A DNA stretch of 64,000 bases from NIC37A-2 sp050289625 (lineage in GTDB: Bacteria > Myxococcota_A > Polyangia > Polyangiales > Polyangiaceae): the NCBI GenBank assembly GCA_050289625.1, contig JBNKGC010000006.1, positions 3,750-67,749 of the forward strand, read 5' to 3'. Positions 44,785 through 53,239 of the stretch are shown here, in pieces. The notes beneath the pieces were generated by a model. It worked only from the letters and a program-made list of their open reading frames with translations. It ran no database searches and had not been told where the DNA came from. The position numbers and the translations under genes are program-made. Within the stretch, counting starts at the first letter, position 1. The number at the start of each line of letters is the position of its first letter.

Positions 44785-45020
44785 CACCGCTGTAGAGCAA
44801 AGCGAATGCCATCAAAAGCATTTTTTTGCGGCCACTCGACGAGGTGCGAGGCGGGGAAACAGCTCTCTTCGAGCCTTTCGGCTCACTGAGCTTCGATGGC
44901 GCCACGATCGGGAACGTCGCCCACAGGACGTGGGTTGCCGTAGAAGTCGACTGATGGGGCGCCGGTGGAGTTGCCGGAATCGAGCGCTGGTGATCCGGTA
45001 GTGGGGGTGAAGTCCCTCGC

Positions 45021-46499
45021 TCAGGGCGAGGCCTGCTGTCGAGGTGCGTCGGTCGAACGAAAACGGAGGCGAATGGCGGCGTCCCGAAAACCGAAAATGT
45101 CCTCGAGTTGTCGCCTGACGAAGGCGCGGTGCGCAACTCGACCCACCATTCCCCACGGGGGCGCATAGAGAACGCGGTCGGTCACCACGGTGCGGTCGTC
45201 AGCGCTGCGCTGGAAGCGGTGCTCGTGCCACCAGGACTTGTAGGGCCCGCCGATCTGGGCATCGACGAACCCCTCGTCGGGGTGCCATTCGGCGATGCGG
45301 GCCTTCCATCGCATGGGTACGGGTCCGACTCGAATCGAGTATTCGAGCTCGGAGCCCTCCTCGATGTGTCCGGGAGCGCGCTGCACGTCCCAGCTCATGC
45401 CGGCAGGCGTGAGCGCCCCGAGATTTTCCGGCCGGGCGAAGAAGTCGAACACCCGCTCGATCGGTGCGTCGACCTCCACCCGGGTTTCGAGAGCGTACAT
45501 GGGGCGTCGGCGAGCCAGGTAGCCGTCGGTCGGCGGAGAACCGCCGGTGCCTTCGGCCCTGTCGGAAAGCTCGGAAACCTGGACGGCGGCGTCGCTGGTC
45601 ACGTCGTGGAGGGCCGTATCAAGGTCGGGAAACCGCCACTCGAACCCGACTTGTTTCAGACGTCGAGGGATTACGTGTGCGCCGCCCAAGACCGCGCGGC
45701 TCGCCTCTCCTAAGGCCCAGCGTAGCGCAAACTCGGGGACACGAAGATGGGCGGGACGGCCCACGGCGTGCGCCAGCGCTCGCGTCCACTCACGATTGGT
45801 CGTGCCGCGGGGCGACACGAGGTTCAGCGGACCCGTGATGCGGTCGTCCTCGAGCGAAAGCACGAGTGCTTCCAGGTAGTCCTGAATGTGGATCCACGGC
45901 ACGGACTGGTTGCCGCTCCCGAGTACCGCGCCCAACCCCAGCCGGAAGATGGGCAGCTGCGGAGCGAGAAATCCGCCGTCACGACCGACGACCAAGGCAG
46001 TGCGCAGAAGCACGACGCGTAAACCGAGCCCTTCTGCCTTCGAGGCGGCCCGCTCCCAGTCCACACACAAGTGGGCCAAGAACCCCTCTCCCACCGCGCT
46101 CCGTTCGTCGACGCTCCCCAAGGGCGAGTCTCCGTAGTACCCCACGGCCGAGGCGGACAGGAGAACCCGGGGTCGGGGGTTTGCCCGCTCGATTGCCTCG
46201 ACGAGGCGCTCGGTCAAGCCGACGCGACTTTGGGTGAGCTCACGCTTGCGCGATGCGGTCCAGCGAGCCCCCGCGACGGATTCCCCCGCCAGATTGATGA
46301 CCGCATCGCAGGTCTGAAGGTGCTGTGAAAGCGCTTGGTCGGAACACGTGGTCGAAACGAGGGTCACGTCTCCACCCAGGCGCGCGCGTCCTCGTTTCTC
46401 CGAACGAGTCCAGGCCACGACTTCGTGACCGTCTCGTTGCAGGCGCAAGCTGAGCGCCCGACCCAAGAACCCCGTGGCGCCCGTGAGGAAAATCTTCAT
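45021..46499 (-). CDS. TIGR01777-family NAD(P)-binding epimerase fused to an SRPBCC domain
   Basis: The first ~300 residues are an atypical SDR of the TIGR01777/YfcH family: N-terminal MKIFLTGATGFLGRALS Rossmann glycine motif, INLAGESVAGARWT, LLSASAVGYYGDS (active-site Tyr-rich part), and the LRTALVVGRDGGFL and PWIHIQDYLEA motifs. From about 330 on is an SRPBCC ligand-binding domain (LETRVEVDAPIERVFDFFARPENLGALTP). Single-domain forms of both usually exist as separate, neighbouring genes; here they are one 492-residue chain. AAGGGGA stands 7 nt before the ATG. It is divergent from the photolyase gene, a neighbourhood known in light-induced clusters of several phyla. Confidence 0.88.
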   Translation of the reverse strand: MKIFLTGATGFLGRALSLRLQRDGHEVVAWTRSEKRGRARLGGDVTLVSTTCSDQALSQHLQTCDAVINLAGESVAGARWTASRKRELTQSRVGLTERLVEAIERANPRPRVLLSASAVGYYGDSPLGSVDERSAVGEGFLAHLCVDWERAASKAEGLGLRVVLLRTALVVGRDGGFLAPQLPIFRLGLGAVLGSGNQSVPWIHIQDYLEALVLSLEDDRITGPLNLVSPRGTTNREWTRALAHAVGRPAHLRVPEFALRWALGEASRAVLGGAHVIPRRLKQVGFEWRFPDLDTALHDVTSDAAVQVSELSDRAEGTGGSPPTDGYLARRRPMYALETRVEVDAPIERVFDFFARPENLGALTPAGMSWDVQRAPGHIEEGSELEYSIRVGPVPMRWKARIAEWHPDEGFVDAQIGGPYKSWWHEHRFQRSADDRTVVTDRVLYAPPWGMVGRVAHRAFVRRQLEDIFGFRDAAIRLRFRSTDAPRQQASP

Positions 46500-46646
46500 C
46501 GTGTCATCCCCTTGACCAGTGCCTTCCTTTCTTAGGGTGACTGAATTCCAAGAGAAGGGGGTACCGGTACGAAATGCTCGAGGTGGGTCGATCTCACCGG
46601 GCAGCGCGGGTCTTGCTCCGGGCGGCAGATACCGCAAGTACGAAAC

Positions 46647-48059
46647 GTGGTGAGGACGCTCGTTTGGTTTCGAGGCAAAGATCTGAGGTTGGGTGACCAT
46701 GGGCCTCTCCGGGACGCCGTGGCGGATGGCGAGGCCATCTTGGTTTTCGTGCTTGATCCGTTCTTCTTCGAACCCGAAAGAGCTCGCACGATTCCGCACC
46801 GCATGCAGTTTCTTCTCGAATCGCTCCGCGAGCTCGAAGAGCGCATCGCGCAGAAGGGGGGGCGGCTGTTCGTCGTTCGAGGTCGGAGCGTAGAGATCAT
46901 TCCGCAACTGGCGCGAAAATGGCGGGTCGATCGCGTCGCCGCGTATCGCTGGGTGGAGCCCTTCGCTCGCATGAGAGATCGCAAGGTCGCCGCGCGGCTC
47001 GACGTGCCGTTCGAGCTGTACGAGGGGGAAACTCTGCTGCCGCCCGGCACGCTCCGCTCGGGATCGGGCAGGCCCTACGCGGCGTTTTCACCCTACGCGC
47101 GCGCTTTTCGCAAGACCGCGTCGATCGATCCTCCGCTTCCCGAGCCGCGCCGTCTCCCCACGCCGCCCGAAGGTGTGACGGCTCGTACCGTGAAGGTGCC
47201 TACCTGTCGCGAGCTCGGCATCACCGAAAACGACTGCCTCGTTCCCGGAGGAGAACGAGCAGCCAAGCGGCGCCTACGTGAGTTCCTTCGCGGCCCGGCG
47301 AAGGCGTACGACACCTTGCGCGATCGCATGGACCTTCCCGGAACGAGCCGTCTCTCCCAAGACCTCAAGTTCGGTACGCTTTCGGCGCGCACTGTCTGGT
47401 CCGAGGTGGCAGACGCTTTCGGGCGCACCCAGGCGGGTCGAGCGTTCTTGAACGAGCTCGTCTGGCGGGAGTTCACTCACAGTACGCTGTGGGATCGACC
47501 GTCGCTGCTTCATGCTCCGTTTCGACCCGAATTTCGCGGGTTCCCGTGGGGTTACGACGAGGAGCTCTGGTCTGCCTGGACCGAAGGAAAAACCGGGTAT
47601 CCAATCGTCGACGCATCGGCGCGCCAACTCTTGGGTGAGGGGTTCGTGCACAACCGCGCGCGGATGATTTCCGCAAGCTTTCTCACGAAGCATTGCTTGA
47701 TTCACTACAAGCACGGCGAAGCGCACTACCTCGCATACCTCACGGACGGGGATTGGGCGCAGAATAACGCCGGGTGGCAGTGGTCGGCGGGCTCGGGCTG
47801 CGACGCTCAGCCCTATTTTCGCGTCTTCAATCCCGTCACCCAGGGGGAGCGCTTCGATCCGCAGGGTGAATACGTACGCCGGTGGGTTCCCGAGCTCCGG
47901 CGCGTTCCAACGAAGTTCATCCACGCCCCATGGAAGGCTGCCCCCGAAGTGCTCGAGGAAGCAGGTGTTCGTCTGGGGGACACGTACCCGCACCCTGTGG
48001 TCGAACACAAGGAGGCGCGCGCTCGATTTCTCGAACTGGCCAAGCAGCATCTCAAGTGA
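46647..48059 (+). CDS. phrB: Deoxyribodipyrimidine photolyase (cyclobutane dimer)
   Basis: Repairs UV-induced pyrimidine dimers with blue light, using FAD and an antenna. The N-terminal alpha/beta domain begins LVWFRGKDLRLGDHGPL, the photolyase start. The helical FAD domain has the signatures FLNELVWREF, GKTGYPIVDASARQL, GFVHNRARMISASFL and YLTDGDWAQNNAGWQW, then RVFNPVTQGERFDPQGEYVRRW, all diagnostic of class I CPD photolyases. At 470 residues the size is normal. The first of two overlapping GTG codons is used. The gene is divergent from the TIGR01777 fusion with 147 nt between. Confidence 0.94.
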   Translation: MVRTLVWFRGKDLRLGDHGPLRDAVADGEAILVFVLDPFFFEPERARTIPHRMQFLLESLRELEERIAQKGGRLFVVRGRSVEIIPQLARKWRVDRVAAYRWVEPFARMRDRKVAARLDVPFELYEGETLLPPGTLRSGSGRPYAAFSPYARAFRKTASIDPPLPEPRRLPTPPEGVTARTVKVPTCRELGITENDCLVPGGERAAKRRLREFLRGPAKAYDTLRDRMDLPGTSRLSQDLKFGTLSARTVWSEVADAFGRTQAGRAFLNELVWREFTHSTLWDRPSLLHAPFRPEFRGFPWGYDEELWSAWTEGKTGYPIVDASARQLLGEGFVHNRARMISASFLTKHCLIHYKHGEAHYLAYLTDGDWAQNNAGWQWSAGSGCDAQPYFRVFNPVTQGERFDPQGEYVRRWVPELRRVPTKFIHAPWKAAPEVLEEAGVRLGDTYPHPVVEHKEARARFLELAKQHLK

Positions 48060-48144
48060 TGTGCCACGCAGTGGTTGACGCGGCGTGAGAGCCTCTGCAC
48101 CTTGCGTCGTGAAGGCGTCGGGTCGTGCCCGACCTCGCGGGCGG

Positions 48145-48852
48145 ATGGAACCAGTCGAGCTTCCTCAGTGGGTGACTTTCGGCTTCTACGCCGTGATGGT
48201 TTGGGGACTGGCGACCGTGCTGACTGCGTTTCGCGAGCTTGCCAAGACGTCTGCGCAGGCTCTCGCGATGCGCTTCGGACTGCTGCTGTGGCTGGGCATT
48301 CCCATGACGCTCGCGCTTCGGGGCCTGCTTGCCGATTTTTCGGGGACACCCCCGATGCTGATGCGGGTGGTGCTCGTCTGCGCTGCGTTCGTGATCGGGT
48401 TTTCGCTTTCGCGGGCGGGCAAGGGTGCTGCACTGACGTTGTCGCCCTCGCTGCTCGTCGGCTTCCAAGGTTTTCGGTTGCCCCTCGAGCTCCTGCTCCA
48501 TCAGTTGGCACGGCGAGGTGCGCTGCCCGTAGAAATGACCTTTTCCGGGTACAACTTCGACATCGTCACGGGAGCCACCGCCCTCCTGCTCTGGCTGGCC
48601 ATCAGGACCTCACGACCGGTACCGCGCTGGGTATTTCTTGCGTGGAACACGATGGGCCTCGCGCTCCTCGCCACGGTCGTCACGATCGCCGTGATGTCGA
48701 CGCCGGAGCCCTTTGGTGTGTTCGAGCCCGAAAACCGCATCGTGGCGTATGCGCCGTGGATTTGGTTGCCCACCTTTTTGGTTCAGCTTGCCCTGCTAGG
48801 ACATCTCTTGTTCTACCGCCAACTCTTCGCCGTTTCGCTCGATTCAGAGTGA
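48145..48852 (+). CDS. Multi-span membrane protein of unknown function
   Basis: The 235-residue protein has about seven hydrophobic segments (VTFGFYAVMVWGLATVLTAF, then FGLLLWLGIPMTLAL, VVLVCAAFVIGFSLS, near 130-150 IVTGATALLLWLAI, WVFLAWNTMGLALLATVVTI and a final LVQLALLGHLLFY). It holds the motif GFQGFRLPLELLLHQLARRG. Earlier in-frame starts exist but only this ATG (MEPVELPQWVTF) gives a membrane protein with a normal start. It follows the photolyase on the same strand after 85 nt, so possibly light-regulated by association. Confidence 0.7.
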   Translation: MEPVELPQWVTFGFYAVMVWGLATVLTAFRELAKTSAQALAMRFGLLLWLGIPMTLALRGLLADFSGTPPMLMRVVLVCAAFVIGFSLSRAGKGAALTLSPSLLVGFQGFRLPLELLLHQLARRGALPVEMTFSGYNFDIVTGATALLLWLAIRTSRPVPRWVFLAWNTMGLALLATVVTIAVMSTPEPFGVFEPENRIVAYAPWIWLPTFLVQLALLGHLLFYRQLFAVSLDSE

Positions 48853-48918
48853 AGAGCGCGGGTGAACCGCTTTAGCCCTCCAGCATTTCACGCGAGGGGA
48901 GAGTGGGAGCGGGCCTCG

Positions 48919-49641
48919 CTAACGCCAGGCGCTCGCGACGGGAGCGCTGGCCTCTTCGGGTTGAAGCTCCCCGTCGTCATTTTCGTCCACGTAGAGGGCG
49001 AACGCCAGGTCGAGAACGATGGGGTCTTCCGATGGCACTTCGGACAAGCTTCCGGGTACGAGGTTCCGCTCCTGGAGCTGGAAGACATGGACCGCCTTGG
49101 CCACGTCGAGTGAGAGCAACAAACTGTCGCCCGGAGTGATGTCGAGAGACGCTCCTTGGGGCGGTTCGAGAAGGATACTGACGCTTTCGATCCACTCGAT
49201 GGAAAACTCGGTCCCGGTGGGGTCGGTTCCGCGAACCGCCATCGAAAGGCGTGGCGGTGCCAGCGGTTGAACCTGCGAGTAGCCGAGATCGGTGGGAGCA
49301 AGGACGAGCTGGATTCCGCAGTAGCTGCCGGGCTTCACCATCATGGGGTCCGACGGTGCCGACAGGTTGATTCCGGGCGACGCGGCTTCGAGGAGCGAGC
49401 TGCTGTCGTCGCACCCGATGAGAGCGATCGTCGAAACTCCGATGCGTGCGTCGATGATTCGATAGCCAATCCCCTGATCGCCCCAACTCGCGAGCGTGGC
49501 GTCGCTCGTGTGAAGGCCGAGACGCAGCGTGCTCGAGGGATCGGGTGGGTTTCCGGTTTCGGTTCCGGCGCACCCAGTGAGGAAGAGTGCTCCCGAAAGA
49601 TAGAACGAGAGCCGCGCGAAATGCCCGCGTCGCGTGGTCAT
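48919..49641 (-). CDS. Lipoprotein coupled to a TIGR02147 regulator
   Basis: The 240-residue protein has lipobox LTGC (Cys24), then a PPDPSST linker and beta strands (LRLGLHTSDATL, IGVSTIALIGCDD, MMVKPGSYCGIQLVLAP). Near the end, ALYVDENDDGEL is a calcium-loop-like motif. The ATG overlaps the stop of the upstream regulator gene (ATGA). Such pairs of TIGR02147 proteins with a lipoprotein are common in the Fibrobacter/myxobacteria group. Function unknown; likely an envelope protein whose level follows the regulator. Confidence 0.78.
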   Translation of the reverse strand: MTTRRGHFARLSFYLSGALFLTGCAGTETGNPPDPSSTLRLGLHTSDATLASWGDQGIGYRIIDARIGVSTIALIGCDDSSSLLEAASPGINLSAPSDPMMVKPGSYCGIQLVLAPTDLGYSQVQPLAPPRLSMAVRGTDPTGTEFSIEWIESVSILLEPPQGASLDITPGDSLLLSLDVAKAVHVFQLQERNLVPGSLSEVPSEDPIVLDLAFALYVDENDDGELQPEEASAPVASAWR

Positions 49642-50486
49642 CGATCCCCCGCGTCGTCGAAATCGGAGAGAGGAAAGAGCTGGAAGTTCAGCTGAACCAC
49701 TTGCGTGGGATCTTGCTCGTCGTCGGAAAGCTCGAGGAGTTCCCGTCGAAATCTCTGGAGGCGTTGTTTCAGGCGTTTGAGTCCGTCAGGGCCGAGACAC
49801 AGCGTCAGGGCGGAGATGTCACGCTCGGCAGCGCGGAACTCGTCGAGACTGGCTTCCGCCATGCGCATCATCGTGCGGTGGTAGTTCGCCACGTGCACCG
49901 ACTGAGCTTCGGGGCCGGTCGATACGAGGGAGTCTCCCTGTGAGAGGCGCCCGTCCGAGTCTCGGATCAACAAACCGAGATCCAACAAGACCTCCAGGGC
50001 GCGCGCCGCTTCTCCTTTCTTGATCTTGGGACGGAGCTTCGCCGCGATCCACGACGGGTCTTCCACGAAGTCGCGGCTCCCGACCAGCTCTCGAATCGCC
50101 GGCAGGTACCAGGTGGAGTGATATTCGGCCTGCTTGGCTTCGAGAGGGCGAACCTGTCGGTAGCCCCGGAATTGGGCGAGGCGTTCGTAGGCTGCAGCAC
50201 GAATCTTGGAGGTCTTCGATTGATTGAAGCGGACGAGCTCACAGAAATACTCCGCAGAGTCGTCGAGCAAGCCGATGGCTTCTGCGAAGCGGTGCGCCAT
50301 CTCCTCGGTGAGATTGCGCTCGGCGTCGAGCACCAGCTTGAAGTAGTTCGACGAGCGGAGGCCGATGCGCTTGGAAATCGACCGGTAGGAAAGTCCGCGA
50401 CGCTCTTTGCGATCGACGTAGTAGTCGCGCAGGAACGCGCGGTAGTCGAGGTAGTCGAAGACGTCGATTTCCGGGGTGTCGGTCAT
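49638..50486 (-). CDS. TIGR02147-family protein (DUF4423), probable transcription regulator
   Basis: The 282-residue protein begins MTDTPEIDVFDYLDYRAFLRDYY, followed by the family block YRSISKRIGLRSSNYFKLVL (a helix-turn-helix-like start), then MAHRFAEAIGL, a linker with YHSTWYLPAIREL, and LEVLLDLGLLIRDSDG. This is the TIGR02147 family, of which many copies occur in myxobacteria. By its N-terminal helix-turn-helix it may bind DNA; the exact role is not known. A perfect palindrome at 50535-50557, 49 nt upstream of the ATG, is a candidate operator. It is coupled to the lipoprotein downstream. Confidence 0.88.
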   Translation of the reverse strand: MTDTPEIDVFDYLDYRAFLRDYYVDRKERRGLSYRSISKRIGLRSSNYFKLVLDAERNLTEEMAHRFAEAIGLLDDSAEYFCELVRFNQSKTSKIRAAAYERLAQFRGYRQVRPLEAKQAEYHSTWYLPAIRELVGSRDFVEDPSWIAAKLRPKIKKGEAARALEVLLDLGLLIRDSDGRLSQGDSLVSTGPEAQSVHVANYHRTMMRMAEASLDEFRAAERDISALTLCLGPDGLKRLKQRLQRFRRELLELSDDEQDPTQVVQLNFQLFPLSDFDDAGDR

Positions 50487-50534
50487 GGTCCCGACCTTGC
50501 GAGAGGCACGGCTGCTCGCGGGTCGCGGGGAGGC

Positions 50535-50557
50535 ACTGTTTACTGGTCGTAAACAGT
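50535..50557. promoter_or_regulatory. Palindromic operator candidate ACTGTTTAC-N5-GTAAACAGT
   Basis: A perfect 9-bp inverted repeat with a 5-bp spacer (TGGTC) lies between the divergent TIGR02147 gene (minus) and the lipoprotein at 50780 (plus). The half-site TGTTTACTGGT recurs at 50623-50633, 86 bp downstream in the same direction. The spacing suits a dimeric regulator; the TIGR02147 protein is the nearest candidate. Confidence 0.6.
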
Positions 50558-50622
50558 ATCTTCGGTGGAAGCAGGTAAGGGGCTTCAAATTGCCAGGGTT
50601 TCGTGGGATTCACAAGGGCGGT

Positions 50623-50633
50623 TGTTTACTGGT
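50623..50633 (+). promoter_or_regulatory. Second half-site TGTTTACTGGT
   Basis: An 11-nt direct copy of the left half of the palindrome and its spacer at 50535-50557. It lies 147 nt before the ATG of the downstream lipoprotein gene. Confidence 0.45.
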
Positions 50634-50779
50634 TCTGGGGGCGGTTGTGCTCCGAGGCCTGCCGAGGAACCGGTGCACAGCTTTGGTGTTCGGCTTTCAC
50701 GACTTGGCTTACCCCGTGCGCGCGGCCGCCGTGGCCGGCGCCGGGGTCCCCCGGGGCTTTCCCAGAAAAGGACCTTTCG

Positions 50780-51454
50780 ATGACTCGCATTCCTCCCTTT
50801 CTGCTGACCTTCCCGCTGCTGCTGTCCCTACCGGCTTGTGGTGATTCGAACGATGGTTTGTTCACGACCGGAACCGATACCGGTACCGGGGCGAGCGCCT
50901 CGACCGGCGGTTCGAGTTCCGGAGGCTCGAGCGCCGGAGGCACGCAATCCGGCGGAACGAACGCTGGCGGGACCGGCACCGGCGCCATGGATGGCACAGG
51001 CGCGACGCAGGGCACGGGTGCCGCACAAGGGAGCGGCGGCAACGGAACCGGTGGCACCGACGCGTGTCCTCCCTGTGCAGCACCGCCAAGCGACGACTGC
51101 GTAGGCTCTGGCCCGTGCGGGTGCGGTCCGTACGTCTGCGGGACGGAGTCGTGCGGCGAAGTTCAGCAGCGTTTGAGTGAGACTCTGAACGAGCTTCAGG
51201 CCTGTCACCCAAAGGCGGCCCAAGTTCAGTGTACTGGAACGGTGCTCACCATCTGCGGATGTCAGGTGCCCATCAACGATCCGGATTCGGACCTTGCCGC
51301 CGCCTACGAGCGAGATCTGAACTTCATCGAATCGAACTGTTCGGGAGAGATCGCTTGTCCGGCAGTGTTGTGCTTCGAGCCGACGACTGCGAGCTGCGTC
51401 CAAGCTGGGGACGGCTACACGTGCGTCGGCACCGGGTTTGGCCAGCCCTTCTGA
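50780..51454 (+). CDS. Gly/Ser/Thr-rich lipoprotein with Cys-rich C-terminal domain
   Basis: The 224-residue protein has lipobox SLPAC (Cys20) and a ribosome binding site AAAGGA. Residues about 30-95 are a low-complexity linker of G, S and T (GASASTGGSSSGGSSAGGTQ). The C-terminal half has about fourteen cysteines (ACPPCAAPP, PCGCGPYVCGTESC, TICGCQVP, CSGEIACPAVLCFE). This layout is typical of myxobacterial surface lipoproteins. The flexible arm would push the disulfide-stabilised domain away from the membrane. Function unknown. Confidence 0.8.
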   Translation: MTRIPPFLLTFPLLLSLPACGDSNDGLFTTGTDTGTGASASTGGSSSGGSSAGGTQSGGTNAGGTGTGAMDGTGATQGTGAAQGSGGNGTGGTDACPPCAAPPSDDCVGSGPCGCGPYVCGTESCGEVQQRLSETLNELQACHPKAAQVQCTGTVLTICGCQVPINDPDSDLAAAYERDLNFIESNCSGEIACPAVLCFEPTTASCVQAGDGYTCVGTGFGQPF

Positions 51455-51535
51455 CGCTTTCACGAGCGGCTGGTTGCTGAAGACGGGGGACGTGCCGCGA
51501 GAGTTCGTCGCCACGGGCTGCGGGATGCCCCCTCG

Positions 51536-52315
51536 TCACGGAGCGGCGCAGAGGTTCTCGAGGAACCTTTCGGCTCGCTCCGGCAGGCGCCCGAGGCGCC
51601 TGCGTCGTTTCTGCCGTAGGTTCCAGTCGAGGACTCGGGCGACGTAGCGCTCGAGCTCGCGTTTTCGTGACTGCGCGACCCCGAAAATGTCCGCCCAACC
51701 CTCGCCGCCCGGCTCGGGGGAGGTTGATCTCGACCAGCGAACGCCGACATCGCGCCGATGACCTGTTTCCGGTGGACAGAGCGTGTTCGGATGGACGTCT
51801 AGGCGGAAAACCGCGCCGCTCGAAACTACAGCGCGAACCACTTGCGTTGATTGCCCCTCCACCGAGTTGGCCCACAGGGGGTAAGGGCCAAAACGGGAGG
51901 CTACTCCCCTGCATGAGCCGCTCTTGTCTTCTTCGATCATCGCAAACGATGCTCGCTGAATCGATTCTGATTCGTCGATCTCGTAGGGGTACGTGCGGCA
52001 CGAAGTGGGCCGGTGGGGATGCACCGTGCAGCCTTTTCGGTCGTCGAAGAAGACACATGTCGAACCCTCGGCCTCGTGCCGATGTCGCAGGACGAGCAAC
52101 CGACGACCTTCCCGGCATTCCACGAACGTCTCGGGCTCCCCGTCCATGTCGACTTCGTCGGGCGCGAGCCACTCCAGAAACCGATCGGGTGGCAGCTCAG
52201 GGCTGAGTGCCTCGCGGAGGCGAGTCACGTCGGCGTCGGTGACCGGAACACGATGCGTTCGACAGCAGATCCCACAGCGATCACACCGGAACGAGGGGCC
52301 CGTCACGCCTGTCAT
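51536..52315 (-). CDS. YkgJ-family cysteine cluster protein
   Basis: The 259-residue protein has FRCDRCGICCRTH at residues 10-20, then CVFFDDRKGCTVHPHRPTSC (the conserved YkgJ CxxHxxxPxxC-type motif), so it holds a zinc- or iron-sulfur-type cluster. Members are poorly characterised. Its start overlaps the stop of the HTH-WCX gene (ATGA), so the regulator and this protein are made together. The repeat copy C lies within the frame, encoding part of VEGQSTQVVRAVV. Confidence 0.87.
   Translation of the reverse strand: MTGVTGPSFRCDRCGICCRTHRVPVTDADVTRLREALSPELPPDRFLEWLAPDEVDMDGEPETFVECREGRRLLVLRHRHEAEGSTCVFFDDRKGCTVHPHRPTSCRTYPYEIDESESIQRASFAMIEEDKSGSCRGVASRFGPYPLWANSVEGQSTQVVRAVVSSGAVFRLDVHPNTLCPPETGHRRDVGVRWSRSTSPEPGGEGWADIFGVAQSRKRELERYVARVLDWNLRQKRRRRLGRLPERAERFLENLCAAP
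51837..51854 (-). repeat. Dispersed 18-nt sequence, copy C (inside the YkgJ gene)
   Basis: The minus strand reads GCAATCAACGCAAGTGGT, exactly as copy A. This copy is translated in the YkgJ frame, so if the sequence is a site, it has been accommodated in a coding region. Confidence 0.5.
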
Positions 52316-52995
52316 CGACTGTCGTGGGACGAGCTATCTTCGCGGTAGAGGGCATTCAAACGCCGGGCGCTCTCCGCGAACTCCTCACGAAGCGCGCTTG
52401 GGCCAACGACCTCGACCTCCGGTCCGAACTTCGCCAGGTTGACACGTAAACTTTGCGTATCGGGGACCGTGATGTTGATCCGCGTGCGGCCGTCGGACAG
52501 CGCGGAAGTCTTTCCGTCGCGATTGAAGATGCATTGCATGGTCGAGTCGTCGAGCACCCGGGATGAAACGATGATGTCGAGCTGGATCCGTCGACTCGAA
52601 CCGTCGCCGGTATCACCTGCTCCGAGTCCGAACCCGGGCGGCCGCGGGGCCGAGCCATCGTTCCACCACCAGCCGCGCGGGCTCCCTCCGTCGTGCTCGA
52701 TGGCCGGAAACTCTCGCGCGAGGTTCGCGAGGTCTCGCTGAACGGTCTTCTGTGTTACCTCGAAGCCCAACGCTTCGAGGAGCCTGCGGAGGTGCGCCGT
52801 CGTGACACTCCGTCCGGTAGGGGGGAGTTGACGAAGAATTGCCCAATAGCGGCGGATCGTCTTGTGAGGTGCGTTTCGTGTGGACTTCGTTCGACTGGAG
52901 GGTGGCCTTCCCGTGCCTGACTCGGTTCGGGCAGAGACGCTCGAATCGGGATGGGGCAGGTTCTTCGGATTGGGTTTGACAGGTGGCGCGGTCAT
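52312..52995 (-). CDS. DeoR-like HTH regulator with WCX-type C-terminus and no obvious WYL core
   Basis: The N-terminal 40 residues are proline- and serine-rich. A winged helix-turn-helix follows (HKTIRRYWAILRQLPP; LRRLLEALGFEVTQKTVQRDL). The C-terminal part has the WCX extension pattern (TQSLRVNLAKFGPEVEVVGP; LREEFAESARRLNALYRED). Between them sits a short beta-rich piece (RRIQLDIIVSSRVLDD) that is too small for a full WYL domain and lacks its WYL motif. Total 227 residues is shorter than the usual 310-330. A GTG start at 53082 would add 29 residues. It is coupled to the YkgJ gene. Confidence 0.8.
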   Translation of the reverse strand: MTAPPVKPNPKNLPHPDSSVSARTESGTGRPPSSRTKSTRNAPHKTIRRYWAILRQLPPTGRSVTTAHLRRLLEALGFEVTQKTVQRDLANLAREFPAIEHDGGSPRGWWWNDGSAPRPPGFGLGAGDTGDGSSRRIQLDIIVSSRVLDDSTMQCIFNRDGKTSALSDGRTRINITVPDTQSLRVNLAKFGPEVEVVGPSALREEFAESARRLNALYREDSSSHDSR

Positions 52996-53239
52996 GTCGC
53001 GAAGGGATCCCTTCCCGGAATGGTTGCCAGGATAGTCACGAAACCCCCTCCCTCGAAAGCCCCCGCGCGAAGAAATGTTCACCTACGCGTCCGCGGACCT
53101 TTGGGGATTCCAGGGTAGACAGCTTCCGCGGGTGAAGTGGAGACGCCACTGAAGGTCCGATTTGCGCTTTGCCGGGGCTGTGCGACCCGGGGCTCCGCTC
53201 TCGCCACCGGCTTGTGTTTGGGGCGCGGGGGCGATCGGC

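Larger units (their letters stand above)
44584..45020. other. 437-bp gene-free region with a hairpin and a repeat copy
   Basis: Between the start of the 80-residue gene and the end of the TIGR01777 gene (both minus). It holds the 13-bp hairpin at 44724-44761, repeat copy B at 44767-44784, and a run of seven T near 44820. No convincing gene. Confidence 0.5.
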
